A DNA stretch of 64,000 nt from Pseudonocardia sulfidoxydans NBRC 16205 (GTDB lineage Bacteria; Actinomycetota; Actinomycetes; Mycobacteriales; Pseudonocardiaceae), in NCBI RefSeq assembly GCF_007989085.1, contig NZ_BJVJ01000026.1:1-64000 (forward strand), given 5' to 3'. A model generated the notes under the pieces. That model saw nothing but the letters and a program-made list of their open reading frames with translations. It was not told the DNA's origin and did not search any database. Positions 36,695 through 46,816 of the stretch are shown here, in pieces. The position numbers and the translations under genes are program-made. How positions within the stretch are numbered: the first letter of the stretch is position 1; each line of letters starts with the position of its first letter.

Positions 36695-37633
36695 GTGATC
36701 CGATCCCGTACCGACGCCCTCGCCGCCGCAACACTCGTCGTCCTGTGGAGCTCGGGGTTCGTCGGAGCCGTCCTCGGGACGTCCCACGCCGCACCCGACA
36801 CGTTGCTGGCCTGGCGGTTCCTGGTCGCGGCCGTGGTCCTGGGGCCGGTCGCGCTGGCCCGGGGCGCCCGATTCCGACCTGCCGCGCTGCGCCGGCACGT
36901 CCCACTCGGGGTGCTCAGCCTGTTCCTCTGCCTCGGTGGGACGGTCACCGGCATCGCGCTCGGCGTCCCCGCGGGCACGACCGCGCTGATCGCCGCCGCG
37001 CAGCCGCTGGTCGTCGCGACGCTCGCGGGCCCGCTGCTCGGCGAGCACCTGCGGCGGCGTCAGCGGGTGGGACTGCTGGTGGGGCTGGCCGGTGTGGCGC
37101 TCGTCGTCGGCGGGGACGTCCATTCCGACGGGGCGCCGTGGTGGGCGTTCCTGCTGCCCGTCGCGAGCATGTTCGTGCTCTCGGCGGGGACGTTGCTCAC
37201 CCGGCGGGCGGGGACGACCGAGTCGCCGCTGGAGTCGCTGACGATCCAGGCCGTCACCGCCGCCGTCCTGTTCACGATCGTCGCCGCGGTGGGCGGGCGG
37301 CTGGCCCCGCCGGCCGATCCCGGGTTCTGGTGGTCGGTCGCGTGGGTCGTCGGGCTGTCGACGTTCGGCGGGTACGGCGCCTACCTGTTCGTGGTGCGCC
37401 GCAGCGGTCCGACGCGCGCGAGCACGCTGCTCTACCTGACCCCGCCGACCACGATGATCTGGGCGTACCTGATGTTCGGCCAGGTTCCCGGCCTGCTGGC
37501 GCTGCCCGGCGTCGCGCTGACGGCCGTCGGCGTCACGCTGGTGCTGTTCCGCTCCGACAGGCGAATTGTCGGTGCCGAGTCGCATGATGGTCGGCGTGAG
37601 CGCGCTCGACGGTTTCTCGCCCGCCACCCGTGA
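36695..37633 (+). CDS. EamA/DMT-family transporter
   Basis: 312 residues, GTG start. Ten predicted membrane helices in two EamA repeats: GFVGAVLGTSHAAPDTLLAW with the TLLAWRF motif in the first, and GLSTFGGYGAYLFVVRRSG with the TLLYLTPPTTMIWAYLMFG motif in the second. Drug/metabolite exporter; substrate unknown. The 3' end overlaps the first 38 nt of lhr on the same strand in another frame. Controlled by the divergent TetR regulator. Confidence 0.9.
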   Translation: MIRSRTDALAAATLVVLWSSGFVGAVLGTSHAAPDTLLAWRFLVAAVVLGPVALARGARFRPAALRRHVPLGVLSLFLCLGGTVTGIALGVPAGTTALIAAAQPLVVATLAGPLLGEHLRRRQRVGLLVGLAGVALVVGGDVHSDGAPWWAFLLPVASMFVLSAGTLLTRRAGTTESPLESLTIQAVTAAVLFTIVAAVGGRLAPPADPGFWWSVAWVVGLSTFGGYGAYLFVVRRSGPTRASTLLYLTPPTTMIWAYLMFGQVPGLLALPGVALTAVGVTLVLFRSDRRIVGAESHDGRRERARRFLARHP

Positions 37634-40600
37634 CTGGTTCACGGGTGCCTTCGCCGCGCCCACACCCGCGCAGGAGGGCGCGTGGGCGGCGGCGCAGGCG
37701 GGCCGCAACGCGCTGGTCGTCGCGCCGACCGGGTCCGGCAAGACGCTCGCGGCGTTCCTCTGGGCGCTCGACAGGCTGGCCACCGAACCGGTCCCCGAGG
37801 ACCCACGACGCCGCTGCCGCATCCTCTACGTCTCCCCGCTCAAGGCCCTCGCGGTCGACGTGCAGCGCAACCTCCGCTCACCGCTCACCGGAATCCGGCA
37901 GGCCGCTCAGCGGATGGGCCTGCCGGTCCCCGACGTCACGGTCGGCATGCGCACCGGCGACACCCCGGCCGAGGAGCGCCGCCGCTTCGGCCGCACCCCG
38001 CCCGACGTGCTGGTCACCACGCCGGAGTCGCTGTTCCTGATCCTCACCTCGGCCGCCCGCGAGTCGTTGCTGGGTGTGGAGACCGTCGTGATCGACGAGG
38101 TGCACGCCGTCGCCGGCACGAAACGCGGCGCGCACATGGCACTGTCGCTGGAACGGCTCGACGAGCTGCTCACCCGCCAGGGCAACGGTCCCGCGCAGCG
38201 GATCGGCCTGTCGGCCACGGTCCGCCCGCTCGACGAGGTGTCCACGTTCCTGGCCGGGGCGCGGCCCGTCGAGATCGTGCAGCCGAGGACGCCGAAGACC
38301 ATCGAGGTCGACGTCCAGGTCCCGGTGCCCGACCTCGCAGCGCTCGACGAGCAGCCCGCCCCCGGCAGCGCCGACGAGGAGGTCATCGGCTCGGCCGCGG
38401 GCACCGCGCGCAAGCCGTCGATCTGGCCTGCGGTGGAGCGGCGGCTGCTAGAGCTGGTCCGGGAGCACCGGTCGACGATCGTGTTCTCCAACTCGCGACG
38501 TCTCGCCGAGCGCCTCACGTCCCGGCTCAACGAGCTGGCCGCCGAGGAGGCAGAGGCGGAGGCGATCGATCTCGACGAGGTCGCCGACGGCGCGGCGTTC
38601 CCCGCCGAGGCCATCGGGCAGTCCGGGATCGGCGGTGGCGCCCCGCCGACGGTCGCGCGCGCCCACCACGGCTCCATGTCCCGCGAGCAGCGCACCCAGG
38701 TCGAGGAGGAGCTCAAGAGCGGGCTCCTGCCCTGCGTGGTCGCCACCTCCAGCCTGGAGCTGGGCATCGACATGGGCGCGGTCGACCTGGTCGTCCAGGT
38801 CGAGGCGCCGCCCAGTGTCGCGTCGGGCCTGCAGCGGGTCGGCCGGGCCGGGCACCAGGTCGGCGCCGTGTCCCGCGGCGTCGTGTTCCCCAAGTACCGG
38901 GGCGACCTGGTGTCGTGCGCGGTCGTCGCCGAGCGGATGGCCGGCGGCGCGATCGAGTCGATGCGCTACCCGCGCAACCCGCTCGACGTGCTGGCCCAGC
39001 AGATCGTGGCCATGGTCGCGATGGAGACGTGGACGCTGTCCGACCTCGCAGCCGTCGTCCGCCGGGCCGCGCCCTTCGCGGCGCTGCCCGACTCGGCGCT
39101 GCACTCGGTCCTCGACATGCTCTCCGGGCGCTACCCGTCGGAGGAGTTCGGCGAGCTGCGCGCCCGCATCACGTGGGACCGCGTGACCGACGAGCTGGCC
39201 GGGCGCCCCGGCGCGCAACGCCTCGCGGTCACCTCCGGCGGCACGATCCCCGACCGCGGCCTGTTCACCGTCATGACGCCGGGCGGCGCCGACGGCGCCG
39301 GGTCGCGCGTCGGCGAGCTCGACGAGGAGATGGTCTACGAGTCCCGGGTGGGCGACACGTTCCTGCTCGGCACGTCGAGCTGGCGGGTCGAGGACATCAC
39401 CCACGACCGCGTCATCGTCACGCCCGCGCCCGGGGAACCGGCGCGGATGCCGTTCTGGAAGGGCGAGTCGATCGGGCGGCCGCTGGAGCTGGGCCGGGCG
39501 GTCGGGGCATTCGTCCGCGAGATGGCGGGTCTGCCCGACGACCAGGCGCGCGAGCGCGCCGCCGCGGCGGGTCTCGACGAGTGGGCCATCGACAACCTGC
39601 TGGCCTACCTGCACGAACAGCGCGACGCCACCCGCCACGTCCCGTCCGACCGCACCATCCTGGTCGAACGCTTCCGCGACGAGCTGGGCGACTGGCGCCT
39701 CGTCGTCCACTCCCCCTTCGGCTCCCAGGTCAACGGGCCGTGGGCGCTCGCGATCGCGGCCCGGATGCGGGAGCGGCGCGGTGTCGAGGTCAGCGCCGCC
39801 GGCGCCGACGACGGGATCGTCCTGCGCCTGCCCGACGCGGTCGACGACAACGGCGCCGAGGTCGTCCCCACCGCCGAGGACGTGCTGCTCGACCCGGCCG
39901 AGGTGGAGCAGATCGTCGTCGGCGAGCTGGGCGGGTCGTCGCTGTACGCGTCGCGGTTCCGCGAGTGCGCGGCCCGCGCGCTGCTGCTGCCGCGCCGCGA
40001 CCCCCGCCGGCGCAGCCCGCTGTGGCAGCAGCGGCAGAAGTCCGCGCAGCTGCTGTCGGTCGCCGGGAAGTACGAGCAGTTCCCGATCACGCTCGAGGCG
40101 ATGCGCGAGTGCGTGCAGGACGTCTACGACCTGCCCGGGCTGCGCGAGCTGATGGCCGACGTCGGGTCGCGCAAGGTCAAGGTCGTCGAGGTCGCGACGT
40201 CGCAGCCGTCGCCGTTCGCGCGCAGCCTGCTGTTCGGCTACGTCGGGATGTTCCTCTACGAGGCCGACGCCCCGCTGGCCGAACGCCGGGCCGCGGCCCT
40301 GTCGCTCGACTCGACACTGCTCGCCGAGCTGCTCGGGTCGGAGGCGATCCGCGAGCTGCTCGACCCGGAGGTGCTCGCCGAGGTCGAGGCCTCGCTGCAG
40401 CGCACCGCCGAGGACCGGCACGCCCGCGACGCCGAGGGCGCCGCCGACCTGCTGCGGTTCCTGGGCGACCTCACCGAGGCCGAGGCCGCCGCCCGCGGGG
40501 TGCAGCCCCCGTGGCTGGCCGAGCTGGAGGCCGCCCGCCGCGCCATCCGCGTGCGCATCGGCGGGGAGCAGCGCTGGCTCGCGATCGAGGACGCCGGCCG

Positions 40601-42389
40601 GGTCCGCGACGCGCTGGGTGCCGCCCTGCCCGTCGGGGTGCCCGAGACGTTCACCGAGCCCGTCCCGGACCCGCTGGGCGACCTGGTGATCCGCTACGCC
40701 CGCTCGCACGGCCCGTTCCCGGCCGCCGACGTCGCCGCCCGGTTCGGGCTCGGTGTCGCCGTCGTGTCCGGGGTGCTCGACCGGCTCACCGGCACCGGAC
40801 GGCTCGTCCGTGGCGAGCTGCGCCCGGGCGCCGACGGCATCGAGTACTGCGACGCCGAGGTCCTGCGCCGGCTGCGCCGGGCGTCGCTGGCGCGGCTGCG
40901 GTCCGAGGTCGAGCCCGTCGAGCAGCGGGCACTCGGCCGGTTCCTGCCCGCGTGGCAGGGCGTGCGCGCCGCGACCGCGACCCCGGGCCGGCGCGGCCGG
41001 TTCCGCGCAGCACCCGGCCCCGAGGACGTCATGGGCGTGGTCGAACAGCTGGCCGGGGCGCCGCTGCCCGCGAGCGCGCTGGAGTCGTTGATCCTGCCCG
41101 CCCGGCTGCCCGGCTACTCCCCCGCGCTGCTCGACGAGCTCACCGCCGCCGGTGAGGTCACCTGGACCGGGTGCGGCACCCTCGCCGGCGCCGACGGTTG
41201 GCTCGCGGTCGCCCCCGCCGACGTCGCCGACCTGCTGTTGCCCGAGCCCGAACCCGATGTCGCGGCCACGCCGCTGCACCGGGCGATCCTCGGTGCGCTC
41301 GGGATGCCGCCCGACGCCACCGAGCTGCCCGCGCACCCCGGCGCCGCGCTGTTCTTCCGCGGCCTCGCCGACGCCGCCGCCCGCACTCTGCTCGACCAGG
41401 ACGAACAGGCGCCCACCGACGACGCCGTCGGCACCGCGGTCTGGGACCTCGTCTGGGCAGGGCTGCTCACCAACGACACTCTCGGACCGTTGCGCGCCAA
41501 GCTCTCCGGTGGCCGGGGCGGCGCGCACAGGCAGCGCCGCCAGGCCCCCCGCGGCCGCTACGCGCAGCTGCGCGCGGGCCGTCCCGCGATGCCGACCCGT
41601 GGTGGGCCGCCGTCCGTCGGTGGACGCTGGGCGCTGGCGACCGGTCGCGAGACCGACTCCACGCGCCGTGCCCACGCCCGCGCCGAGGCCTACCTCGAAC
41701 GACACGGCGTCCTGACCCGCGGGGCGCTGTCCACCGAGCGGGGCAAGGGCGGGTTCGCCGCCGTCTACCGGGTGCTCCGCGCGATGGAGGACTCCGGACG
41801 GTGCCGGCGCGGGTACGTCGTCGACGGGCTGGGGGCGGCGCAGTTCGCGGTACCGGGCGCGATCGACCGGCTGCGGGCGCTGTCGCGTCCCGACGGGTCG
41901 GCGGCCCCCGCCCCGGACGCCCCTGCCGGTGACGAGTTCGACGGCGAGCTGTCCGCCCCCGACCCGGGCGGACCGGGGACGAGCCGCCGCGGCGTACGTG
42001 GGCGGCAGGAACCCTCCGGCCCGTCTGCCGTCGTGCTCGCGGCCGCCGACCCCGCCCAGCCCTACGGCGCCGCACTCGACTGGCCGTCGACGGTCGGCGA
42101 GTCGGCGCATCGCCCCGGCCGCAAGGCGGGCGCGCTGGTGGTGCTCGTCGACGGGGCGCCCGCGCTGTACGTGGAGCGCGGTGGCCGGTCCCTGCTGTCG
42201 TTCACCGACGACCGCAGCGAGCTCCGCGCCGGGGCCGAGGCCCTGGCCGGCGCGGTGCACGAGGGTTGGCTCGGGTCGCTCGCGGTCGAGAAGGCCGACG
42301 GGGTGGGGTCGCTCACCTCCGCCCTCGCGGACGTCCTCACGGAGGCGGGCTTCCGCGTCACCCCGAAAGGCCTGCGCCTGCGCGCCTGA
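37596..42389 (+). CDS. lhr: Lhr-type ATP-dependent DNA helicase (long form)
   Basis: 1597 residues from GTG at 37596 (ATG at 37584 or 37587 is possible). Superfamily 2 helicase: Walker A APTGSGKTLAAF (~45), ISP LKALAVDVQRN, DEVH box VIDEVHAVAG (~170), SAT motif GLSATVRPLD, motif VI LQRVGRAGHQ (~420). A winged-helix domain and the long Lhr C-terminal region follow, as in mycobacterial Lhr (~1500 residues), a 3'-5' DNA helicase for repair. In M. tuberculosis lhr (Rv3296) is next to nei (Rv3297); here nei2 is 10.6 kb away. Confidence 0.96.
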   Translation: MSALDGFSPATRDWFTGAFAAPTPAQEGAWAAAQAGRNALVVAPTGSGKTLAAFLWALDRLATEPVPEDPRRRCRILYVSPLKALAVDVQRNLRSPLTGIRQAAQRMGLPVPDVTVGMRTGDTPAEERRRFGRTPPDVLVTTPESLFLILTSAARESLLGVETVVIDEVHAVAGTKRGAHMALSLERLDELLTRQGNGPAQRIGLSATVRPLDEVSTFLAGARPVEIVQPRTPKTIEVDVQVPVPDLAALDEQPAPGSADEEVIGSAAGTARKPSIWPAVERRLLELVREHRSTIVFSNSRRLAERLTSRLNELAAEEAEAEAIDLDEVADGAAFPAEAIGQSGIGGGAPPTVARAHHGSMSREQRTQVEEELKSGLLPCVVATSSLELGIDMGAVDLVVQVEAPPSVASGLQRVGRAGHQVGAVSRGVVFPKYRGDLVSCAVVAERMAGGAIESMRYPRNPLDVLAQQIVAMVAMETWTLSDLAAVVRRAAPFAALPDSALHSVLDMLSGRYPSEEFGELRARITWDRVTDELAGRPGAQRLAVTSGGTIPDRGLFTVMTPGGADGAGSRVGELDEEMVYESRVGDTFLLGTSSWRVEDITHDRVIVTPAPGEPARMPFWKGESIGRPLELGRAVGAFVREMAGLPDDQARERAAAAGLDEWAIDNLLAYLHEQRDATRHVPSDRTILVERFRDELGDWRLVVHSPFGSQVNGPWALAIAARMRERRGVEVSAAGADDGIVLRLPDAVDDNGAEVVPTAEDVLLDPAEVEQIVVGELGGSSLYASRFRECAARALLLPRRDPRRRSPLWQQRQKSAQLLSVAGKYEQFPITLEAMRECVQDVYDLPGLRELMADVGSRKVKVVEVATSQPSPFARSLLFGYVGMFLYEADAPLAERRAAALSLDSTLLAELLGSEAIRELLDPEVLAEVEASLQRTAEDRHARDAEGAADLLRFLGDLTEAEAAARGVQPPWLAELEAARRAIRVRIGGEQRWLAIEDAGRVRDALGAALPVGVPETFTEPVPDPLGDLVIRYARSHGPFPAADVAARFGLGVAVVSGVLDRLTGTGRLVRGELRPGADGIEYCDAEVLRRLRRASLARLRSEVEPVEQRALGRFLPAWQGVRAATATPGRRGRFRAAPGPEDVMGVVEQLAGAPLPASALESLILPARLPGYSPALLDELTAAGEVTWTGCGTLAGADGWLAVAPADVADLLLPEPEPDVAATPLHRAILGALGMPPDATELPAHPGAALFFRGLADAAARTLLDQDEQAPTDDAVGTAVWDLVWAGLLTNDTLGPLRAKLSGGRGGAHRQRRQAPRGRYAQLRAGRPAMPTRGGPPSVGGRWALATGRETDSTRRAHARAEAYLERHGVLTRGALSTERGKGGFAAVYRVLRAMEDSGRCRRGYVVDGLGAAQFAVPGAIDRLRALSRPDGSAAPAPDAPAGDEFDGELSAPDPGGPGTSRRGVRGRQEPSGPSAVVLAAADPAQPYGAALDWPSTVGESAHRPGRKAGALVVLVDGAPALYVERGGRSLLSFTDDRSELRAGAEALAGAVHEGWLGSLAVEKADGVGSLTSALADVLTEAGFRVTPKGLRLRA

Positions 42390-42491
42390 CCCCGGCCGTC
42401 ACGCTGCGCCGACTTCGACGTCGTACTCCTCCGGACCATGATCGAACCAGTCCGGCGTCGAACTCGGCGGTGGTGTTGTGCGGCCGCGACG

Positions 42492-42535
42492 GCGCCCGCC
42501 GCGGAACCCGTGGCGCCGGGTCCCGCGGCGGGCGC
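42492..42535. terminator. Bidirectional hairpin between lhr and the DUF2382 gene
   Basis: 18-bp arms with a single mismatch (GCGCCCGCCGCGG on the left) around an 8-nt loop, between two convergent genes. Downstream, 42575-42618 holds two to three 16-bp direct units (GTCGGCTGTCGCTRCC) that run into the end of the DUF2382 gene. Confidence 0.65.
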
Positions 42536-42607
42536 GGTCGGTCTGTCGTCGGGTGCTCGCCGGCCGTCGCTGCGGTCGGCTGTCGCTACCGTCGGCTGTC
42601 GCTGCCG

Positions 42608-43450
42608 TCAGCTGTCGCGGCGGCGGTCGCCGGACGGCAGGTGGTGCTGCGGGTCGTCGACGTCGATCTGCTCCTTGCGGACCGTCCCCGACACCGTCTC
42701 GTCCTCGGTGACCGTGCGGGTGCCGAGCCGGACGCGTTCGACCTCCTCGGTCGTCGTGCTCACGACGGGCTTCTCGGCGTGCACGGTGACCTCCTCGGTC
42801 TCCTCGCCCAGTGTGGACCGCCCGGTGCCGCGTCCGCCGTCGGTGACCGGCTCGCGCTCGATCCGCACCTCCTCGTGGCTGACCGGCACCGTCACCTGCT
42901 GCTCCTCGGTGACGACGTACTTGCGGAGCCGGACCGTGCCGACCTCCTCGGCCTCCGTGCCGACGCGCATCCGCTCCTCGGAGCGGGTCATCGCGTCGCC
43001 GCGCCCGGCAGCACCGCCGCGCCCGGCAGCACCACCGCGCCCGGCAGCACCACCGCGCCCGGCAGCATCACTGCGCCCGGCAGCATCGCGGTGTCCGCCG
43101 TCGCCCCGACCGCCGTCGTGCGACGTCGTCGACGGGTCCCAGTGGCCGTAGTGGCGGCGCAGCGCCTCCTCCTCGCGGGCGTCGAGGCGGTCCGCGGTCT
43201 CACCGACGTGCGGGGCGTCCTTGACCTGCGCCTTCTCCACGCCCAGGGCCACGTCGCCGCCCTTGACGTCGGCGTCGTCGAGCGGGACGAAGCTCTCCTG
43301 CAGACCGAAGAGACCGGTGTTGACCGTCGCCCAGCTCGGGGTGCCGTCGCGGTCGTCGACGTAGACCTGACCGATCTTGCCGATCTTCTCACCGTGCTGG
43401 TCGTAGGCGTGACGGCCGATCAGGTCGCGGGTCATCTCCTGCGTGATCAC
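42608..43450 (-). CDS. PRC-barrel/DUF2382 domain stress-type protein
   Basis: 280 residues from GTG at 43450 with AAAGGAG upstream; an earlier frame start (43519) lacks one. PRC-barrel at ~6-75 (GRHAYDQHGEKIGKIGQVYV), a flexible linker with five GGAAGR repeats (~125-155), then DUF2382 (~155-265: RLRKYVVTEEQQVTVPVSHE). Such proteins are often induced by desiccation or general stress in actinobacteria (YsnF-like); function is not established. The linker repeats are encoded by an 18-bp tandem repeat. Convergent with lhr. Confidence 0.88.
   Translation of the reverse strand: MITQEMTRDLIGRHAYDQHGEKIGKIGQVYVDDRDGTPSWATVNTGLFGLQESFVPLDDADVKGGDVALGVEKAQVKDAPHVGETADRLDAREEEALRRHYGHWDPSTTSHDGGRGDGGHRDAAGRSDAAGRGGAAGRGGAAGRGGAAGRGDAMTRSEERMRVGTEAEEVGTVRLRKYVVTEEQQVTVPVSHEEVRIEREPVTDGGRGTGRSTLGEETEEVTVHAEKPVVSTTTEEVERVRLGTRTVTEDETVSGTVRKEQIDVDDPQHHLPSGDRRRDS
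43001..43090. repeat. 18-bp tandem repeat, five units, in the DUF2382 gene linker
   Basis: Unit GCGCCCGGCAGCACCACC with small variations, coding for GGAAGR on the minus strand. In-frame repeat, so copy changes would alter linker length only. Confidence 0.88.
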
Positions 43451-43846
43451 GGTCGCGTTCTCCTTTCGTCGTACGGCTCGTCGTCGTTCGGACCGGACGT
43501 CCACGGGGTGCTCGATCACGGCGACGGGGACACCTGTGACCGGCCTCGTCCCGTCGATCGTGGGGGACGTGGCGGCCGTTCGGGGGGTCTGGGCCGCGGG
43601 AGGGCATCACCCGCGGTGAGCATGATCATTCGGGTAGGGGAGCGCCGGTCGGGAGCCGGAACCGTCGCGCTGCCGTCGGCACGACCCGCCGAGCTCGACA
43701 TCGGACTGCGCCCGGCCCCGACCGGACGAGGCCGGCGGGAGCCACGTCTTGCCGGATCGTCCGTGGCCGCAGCATCCTGGGTGCCCCGCGCAGCGTTGCG
43801 CCGACCCTGCGTTCCGGGAGCGTCGGGATCACGGGAGCGTCTGTCG
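43451..43846. other. Intergenic stretch between divergent DUF2382 and lipoprotein genes
   Basis: 396 bp. It must hold the DUF2382 promoter and the lipoprotein promoter, but I see no convincing -10/-35, RNA or small gene. ATGATCAT at 43622 is a minor palindrome. Confidence 0.4.
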
Positions 43847-44809
43847 ATGACACGCCGGCCGTCGAGCACCGCCGTGCGGTGGCTCGCGGTCGCCGTCGTC
43901 CTGGTGGCCGCGGCGTGCACCGGGTCACCGGCAGGCGACCGGACCTTCGACGTCCACTCCCCCGGCGACCTGGCGCTGTCCCCCGACGGCGGCGTCGCCT
44001 ACGTGATCGACCAGGCCGACGGAGTCGTGCGCGCCGTCGACACGTCGAGCGGCCGGGAACGCGTTCCCGTCGACGCGCCCTTCACCGACTCCCTCACCGC
44101 CGACCACCGGGGCGCCCGGCTGTACGCGTTCTCTCGCTCGGCGGGGGCGGTCACGGTGATCGATCCGCGGTCGATGGCGGTCGTGGCGCGCATCTCCGCC
44201 GACGACACGGTGGCGGTCGCGGTCGCGCCGGACGACTCCCGGGCCTACGTGGCGAGCGGCCGGGGCGGCTCGGTGACGGTGGTCGACCTGGCGTCGGGGG
44301 CGGCGGTGGTCCGTCCGGTCGGGGTGTCACCGAGCGACGTCGTCGCCGCGGGCGCCCACGTGTACGTCGCTCTGACGGCGGACCGCGCGATCGCGGTGCT
44401 CACCCGGGACGGGGTGGTGGCGGGCGAGGTCCGGCTGCCGGCGAGCGCTGTGACCATCGGGAACCCGATCAAGCTCGGTGTGTCCCCGGACGAGTCGACG
44501 CTGCTGGCGCTCGACCCGGTGCGCAGCGAGCTGTACGTGATCGATCCGCGGTCCTCGGAGCTGCTCGCGACGCTCGGCGCGGCGGAGGGGGCGTCGGAGC
44601 TGCGGATGTCGGCGGACGGGTCGCGCGCCTACGTCGTCGGGACGACGGCCACCGAGATCGCGGAGATCGACGTCCGGCGCCGCGTGCAGGTGACGACGGT
44701 GGCGCTGGACTGCGGGCCCGGCGGCATCGCCGAGATGCCGGACGGCCACGCGCTGGTCGCGACGTGCCCGGAGCAGGACACGGTTGCGATCATGAACCGG
44801 CGAAGGTGA
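43847..44809 (+). CDS. YVTN/beta-propeller lipoprotein
   Basis: 320 residues from ATG at 43847. Signal peptide with basic head MTRRPSSTAVRW, hydrophobic core LAVAVVLVAAAC and lipobox AAAC (Cys ~25), so it is likely anchored outside the membrane. The rest is a seven-bladed beta-propeller of YVTN-type blades: DLALSPDGGVAYVIDQADG, VTVIDPRSMAVVARISADD, KLGVSPDESTLLALDPVRSE. Ligand or partner unknown. The open frame to 42266 upstream is a shadow. It precedes the acetoacetyl-CoA synthetase gene with a 31-bp gap. Confidence 0.82.
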   Translation: MTRRPSSTAVRWLAVAVVLVAAACTGSPAGDRTFDVHSPGDLALSPDGGVAYVIDQADGVVRAVDTSSGRERVPVDAPFTDSLTADHRGARLYAFSRSAGAVTVIDPRSMAVVARISADDTVAVAVAPDDSRAYVASGRGGSVTVVDLASGAAVVRPVGVSPSDVVAAGAHVYVALTADRAIAVLTRDGVVAGEVRLPASAVTIGNPIKLGVSPDESTLLALDPVRSELYVIDPRSSELLATLGAAEGASELRMSADGSRAYVVGTTATEIAEIDVRRRVQVTTVALDCGPGGIAEMPDGHALVATCPEQDTVAIMNRRR

Positions 44810-44840
44810 CACGGCGGCGCCGGCGTCGGATGATCGGTCC

Positions 44841-46811
44841 ATGAGCGACGACGCCCTCGGTCCTGTCATGCGCCGTCCCGCCGCGGATGTTCTCGACACG
44901 ACCGCGATCGGTCGCTACGTCGGGTGGCTCGCCGCGGAGCGGGACCTGCGGTTCGACGACTACGCTGCCCTGTGGGAATGGTCGGTCGCGGAACCGGAGG
45001 ACTTCTGGGAGTCGATCTGGGACCACTTCGCCGTCGACGGCGACCACGAGCGGGTGCTGGGGTCGACGGAGATGCCGGGGGCGCAGTGGTTCCCGGGCTC
45101 GACGGTCAACTACGCGGGCCACATGCTGCGCCACGCCCTGTCCGGCGACGCGGGCGACGACGTCGCGATCATCGCCCGGTCCCAGACGCGGGAGCCGGTG
45201 GAGCTGACGTTCGCGGAGCTGGCCGACCAGGTCGGGCGGGCACGCGCCGGGCTGGCGCGGCTCGGGGTGCAGGCCGGCGACCGCGTCGTCGCCTACCTGC
45301 CCAACATCCCCGAGGCGCTGGTCGCGTTCCTGGCGGCGGCGAGCCTGGGGGCGACGTGGGCGTCGTGCGCGCCGGAGTTCGGGTCGCGGTCGGTGGTCGA
45401 CCGGTTCGCGCAGGTCGAGCCGACGGTGCTGCTGACCGTCGGTGGCTACACCCACGGCGCCAAGGCGATCGACAAGACCAAGGAGGTCGCCGCGATCCGG
45501 GCGGGCCTGCCGACTGTGCGCAACGTCGTCGCGGTGCCGTTCGGGCCGGTCGAGGTGCCGGACGCGACGTCGTGGGACGAGCTGCTCGCCGAGCCCGGCC
45601 CGCCCGAGTTCGATCCGGTGCCGTTCGACCACCCGCTCTACGTGCTGTTCTCGTCGGGGACGACCGGGCTGCCCAAGGTCATCGTCCACTCCCACGGCGG
45701 CATCCTGCTCGAACACCTCAAGCTGCACGCCCTGCACCTCGACACCCGCCCCGGCGACCGCGCGCTCTGGTTCACGACGACGGCCTGGGCGATGTGGAAC
45801 ATCACGATCTCGGCGATGCTCGTCGGCGGCTCGTTGGTGCTGCTCGACGGCAACCCGCTCTACCCGGACCTGCAGGAGCAGTGGCGGATCGTCGCCGAGA
45901 CGGGGGCGTCGCTGCTCGGGACGAGCCCCGGCTACCTGATGGCGTGCCGCGCGAAGGGCATCCGGCCGACCGAGCTGCTCGGCGGCAGCGCCGCCGGCCT
46001 GCGCCAGATCGGGGTGACGGGCGCGCCGCTGCCGGCGGAGGCGTTCGACTGGATCGCCGAGCAGTTCGGCGACGACGTCCTCGTCAACTCGATCAGCGGC
46101 GGCACGGACGTGTGCAGCGCGTTCGTCGGCGGCGGGCCGTGGCAGCCGGTGTACCGGGGCGAGATCGCCGGGCCGTGCCTGGGCGTGGACGTCACCGCGT
46201 TCGACCCCGACGGGAAGGAGGTCGTCGACGAGCTGGGCGAGCTCGTGGTGCGGGCGCCGATGCCGTCGATGCCGGTTCGGTTCTGGGGCGACCCCGGCGA
46301 CGAGCGCTACCGCGAGGCCTACTTCGACACCTACCCGGGCGTGTGGCGCCACGGCGACTGGGTGATCCGCACCCGCTACCGCAGCTTCGTGGTGACGGGC
46401 CGCTCCGACGCGACGCTCAACCGCGGCGGGGTGCGGCTGGGCACCGCCGAGTTCTACTCCGTCGTCGAGGACCTGCCGGAGATCGACGACAGCCTCGTCG
46501 TGCACCTGGAGGACGCGACGGGGGCGACGTCGGGGAACCTGATGCTGTTCGTGGTGCTGCGCGACGGCGCCGAGCTCGACGACACGCTTCGCGGCAGGAT
46601 CCGCGACACCCTGCGCGCGGAGCTGTCGCCGCGGCACGCGCCCGACGTGATCGCGGCCGTCCCCGCGGTGCCGCGGACGTTGACGGGCAAGAAGCTGGAG
46701 AAGCCGATCAAGCAGGTGCTGCTCGGGAAGGAACCCGCCGATGTCATCAGCGCGGACGCGGTGAGCGACTTCGACGCGGTCGCGGCCTACCGGGACGCCG
46801 CCCGCACCTGA
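44841..46811 (+). CDS. Acetoacetate--CoA ligase (acetoacetyl-CoA synthetase)
   Basis: 656 residues, ATG start. ANL superfamily: ACAS-type N-terminus (WSVAEPEDFWESIWDHF), P-loop-like YVLFSSGTTGLPKVIVHSHG (near residue 272), ISGGTDVCSAF and GDWVIRTRYRSFVVTGRSD, ending with the catalytic lysine in RTLTGKKLEKPIK. This layout and length fit AACS (TIGR01217), which activates acetoacetate for lipid synthesis or ketone and leucine breakdown. No operon partners are obvious. Confidence 0.93.
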   Translation: MSDDALGPVMRRPAADVLDTTAIGRYVGWLAAERDLRFDDYAALWEWSVAEPEDFWESIWDHFAVDGDHERVLGSTEMPGAQWFPGSTVNYAGHMLRHALSGDAGDDVAIIARSQTREPVELTFAELADQVGRARAGLARLGVQAGDRVVAYLPNIPEALVAFLAAASLGATWASCAPEFGSRSVVDRFAQVEPTVLLTVGGYTHGAKAIDKTKEVAAIRAGLPTVRNVVAVPFGPVEVPDATSWDELLAEPGPPEFDPVPFDHPLYVLFSSGTTGLPKVIVHSHGGILLEHLKLHALHLDTRPGDRALWFTTTAWAMWNITISAMLVGGSLVLLDGNPLYPDLQEQWRIVAETGASLLGTSPGYLMACRAKGIRPTELLGGSAAGLRQIGVTGAPLPAEAFDWIAEQFGDDVLVNSISGGTDVCSAFVGGGPWQPVYRGEIAGPCLGVDVTAFDPDGKEVVDELGELVVRAPMPSMPVRFWGDPGDERYREAYFDTYPGVWRHGDWVIRTRYRSFVVTGRSDATLNRGGVRLGTAEFYSVVEDLPEIDDSLVVHLEDATGATSGNLMLFVVLRDGAELDDTLRGRIRDTLRAELSPRHAPDVIAAVPAVPRTLTGKKLEKPIKQVLLGKEPADVISADAVSDFDAVAAYRDAART

Positions 46812-46816
46812 CCCGC

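Noticed and set aside
38448..42260. Very long open frame (1270 codons) antisense to lhr
   Set aside because: High G+C third positions remove stop codons on the opposite strand. It has no family similarity, no RBS and Arg/Gly/Ala-rich composition.
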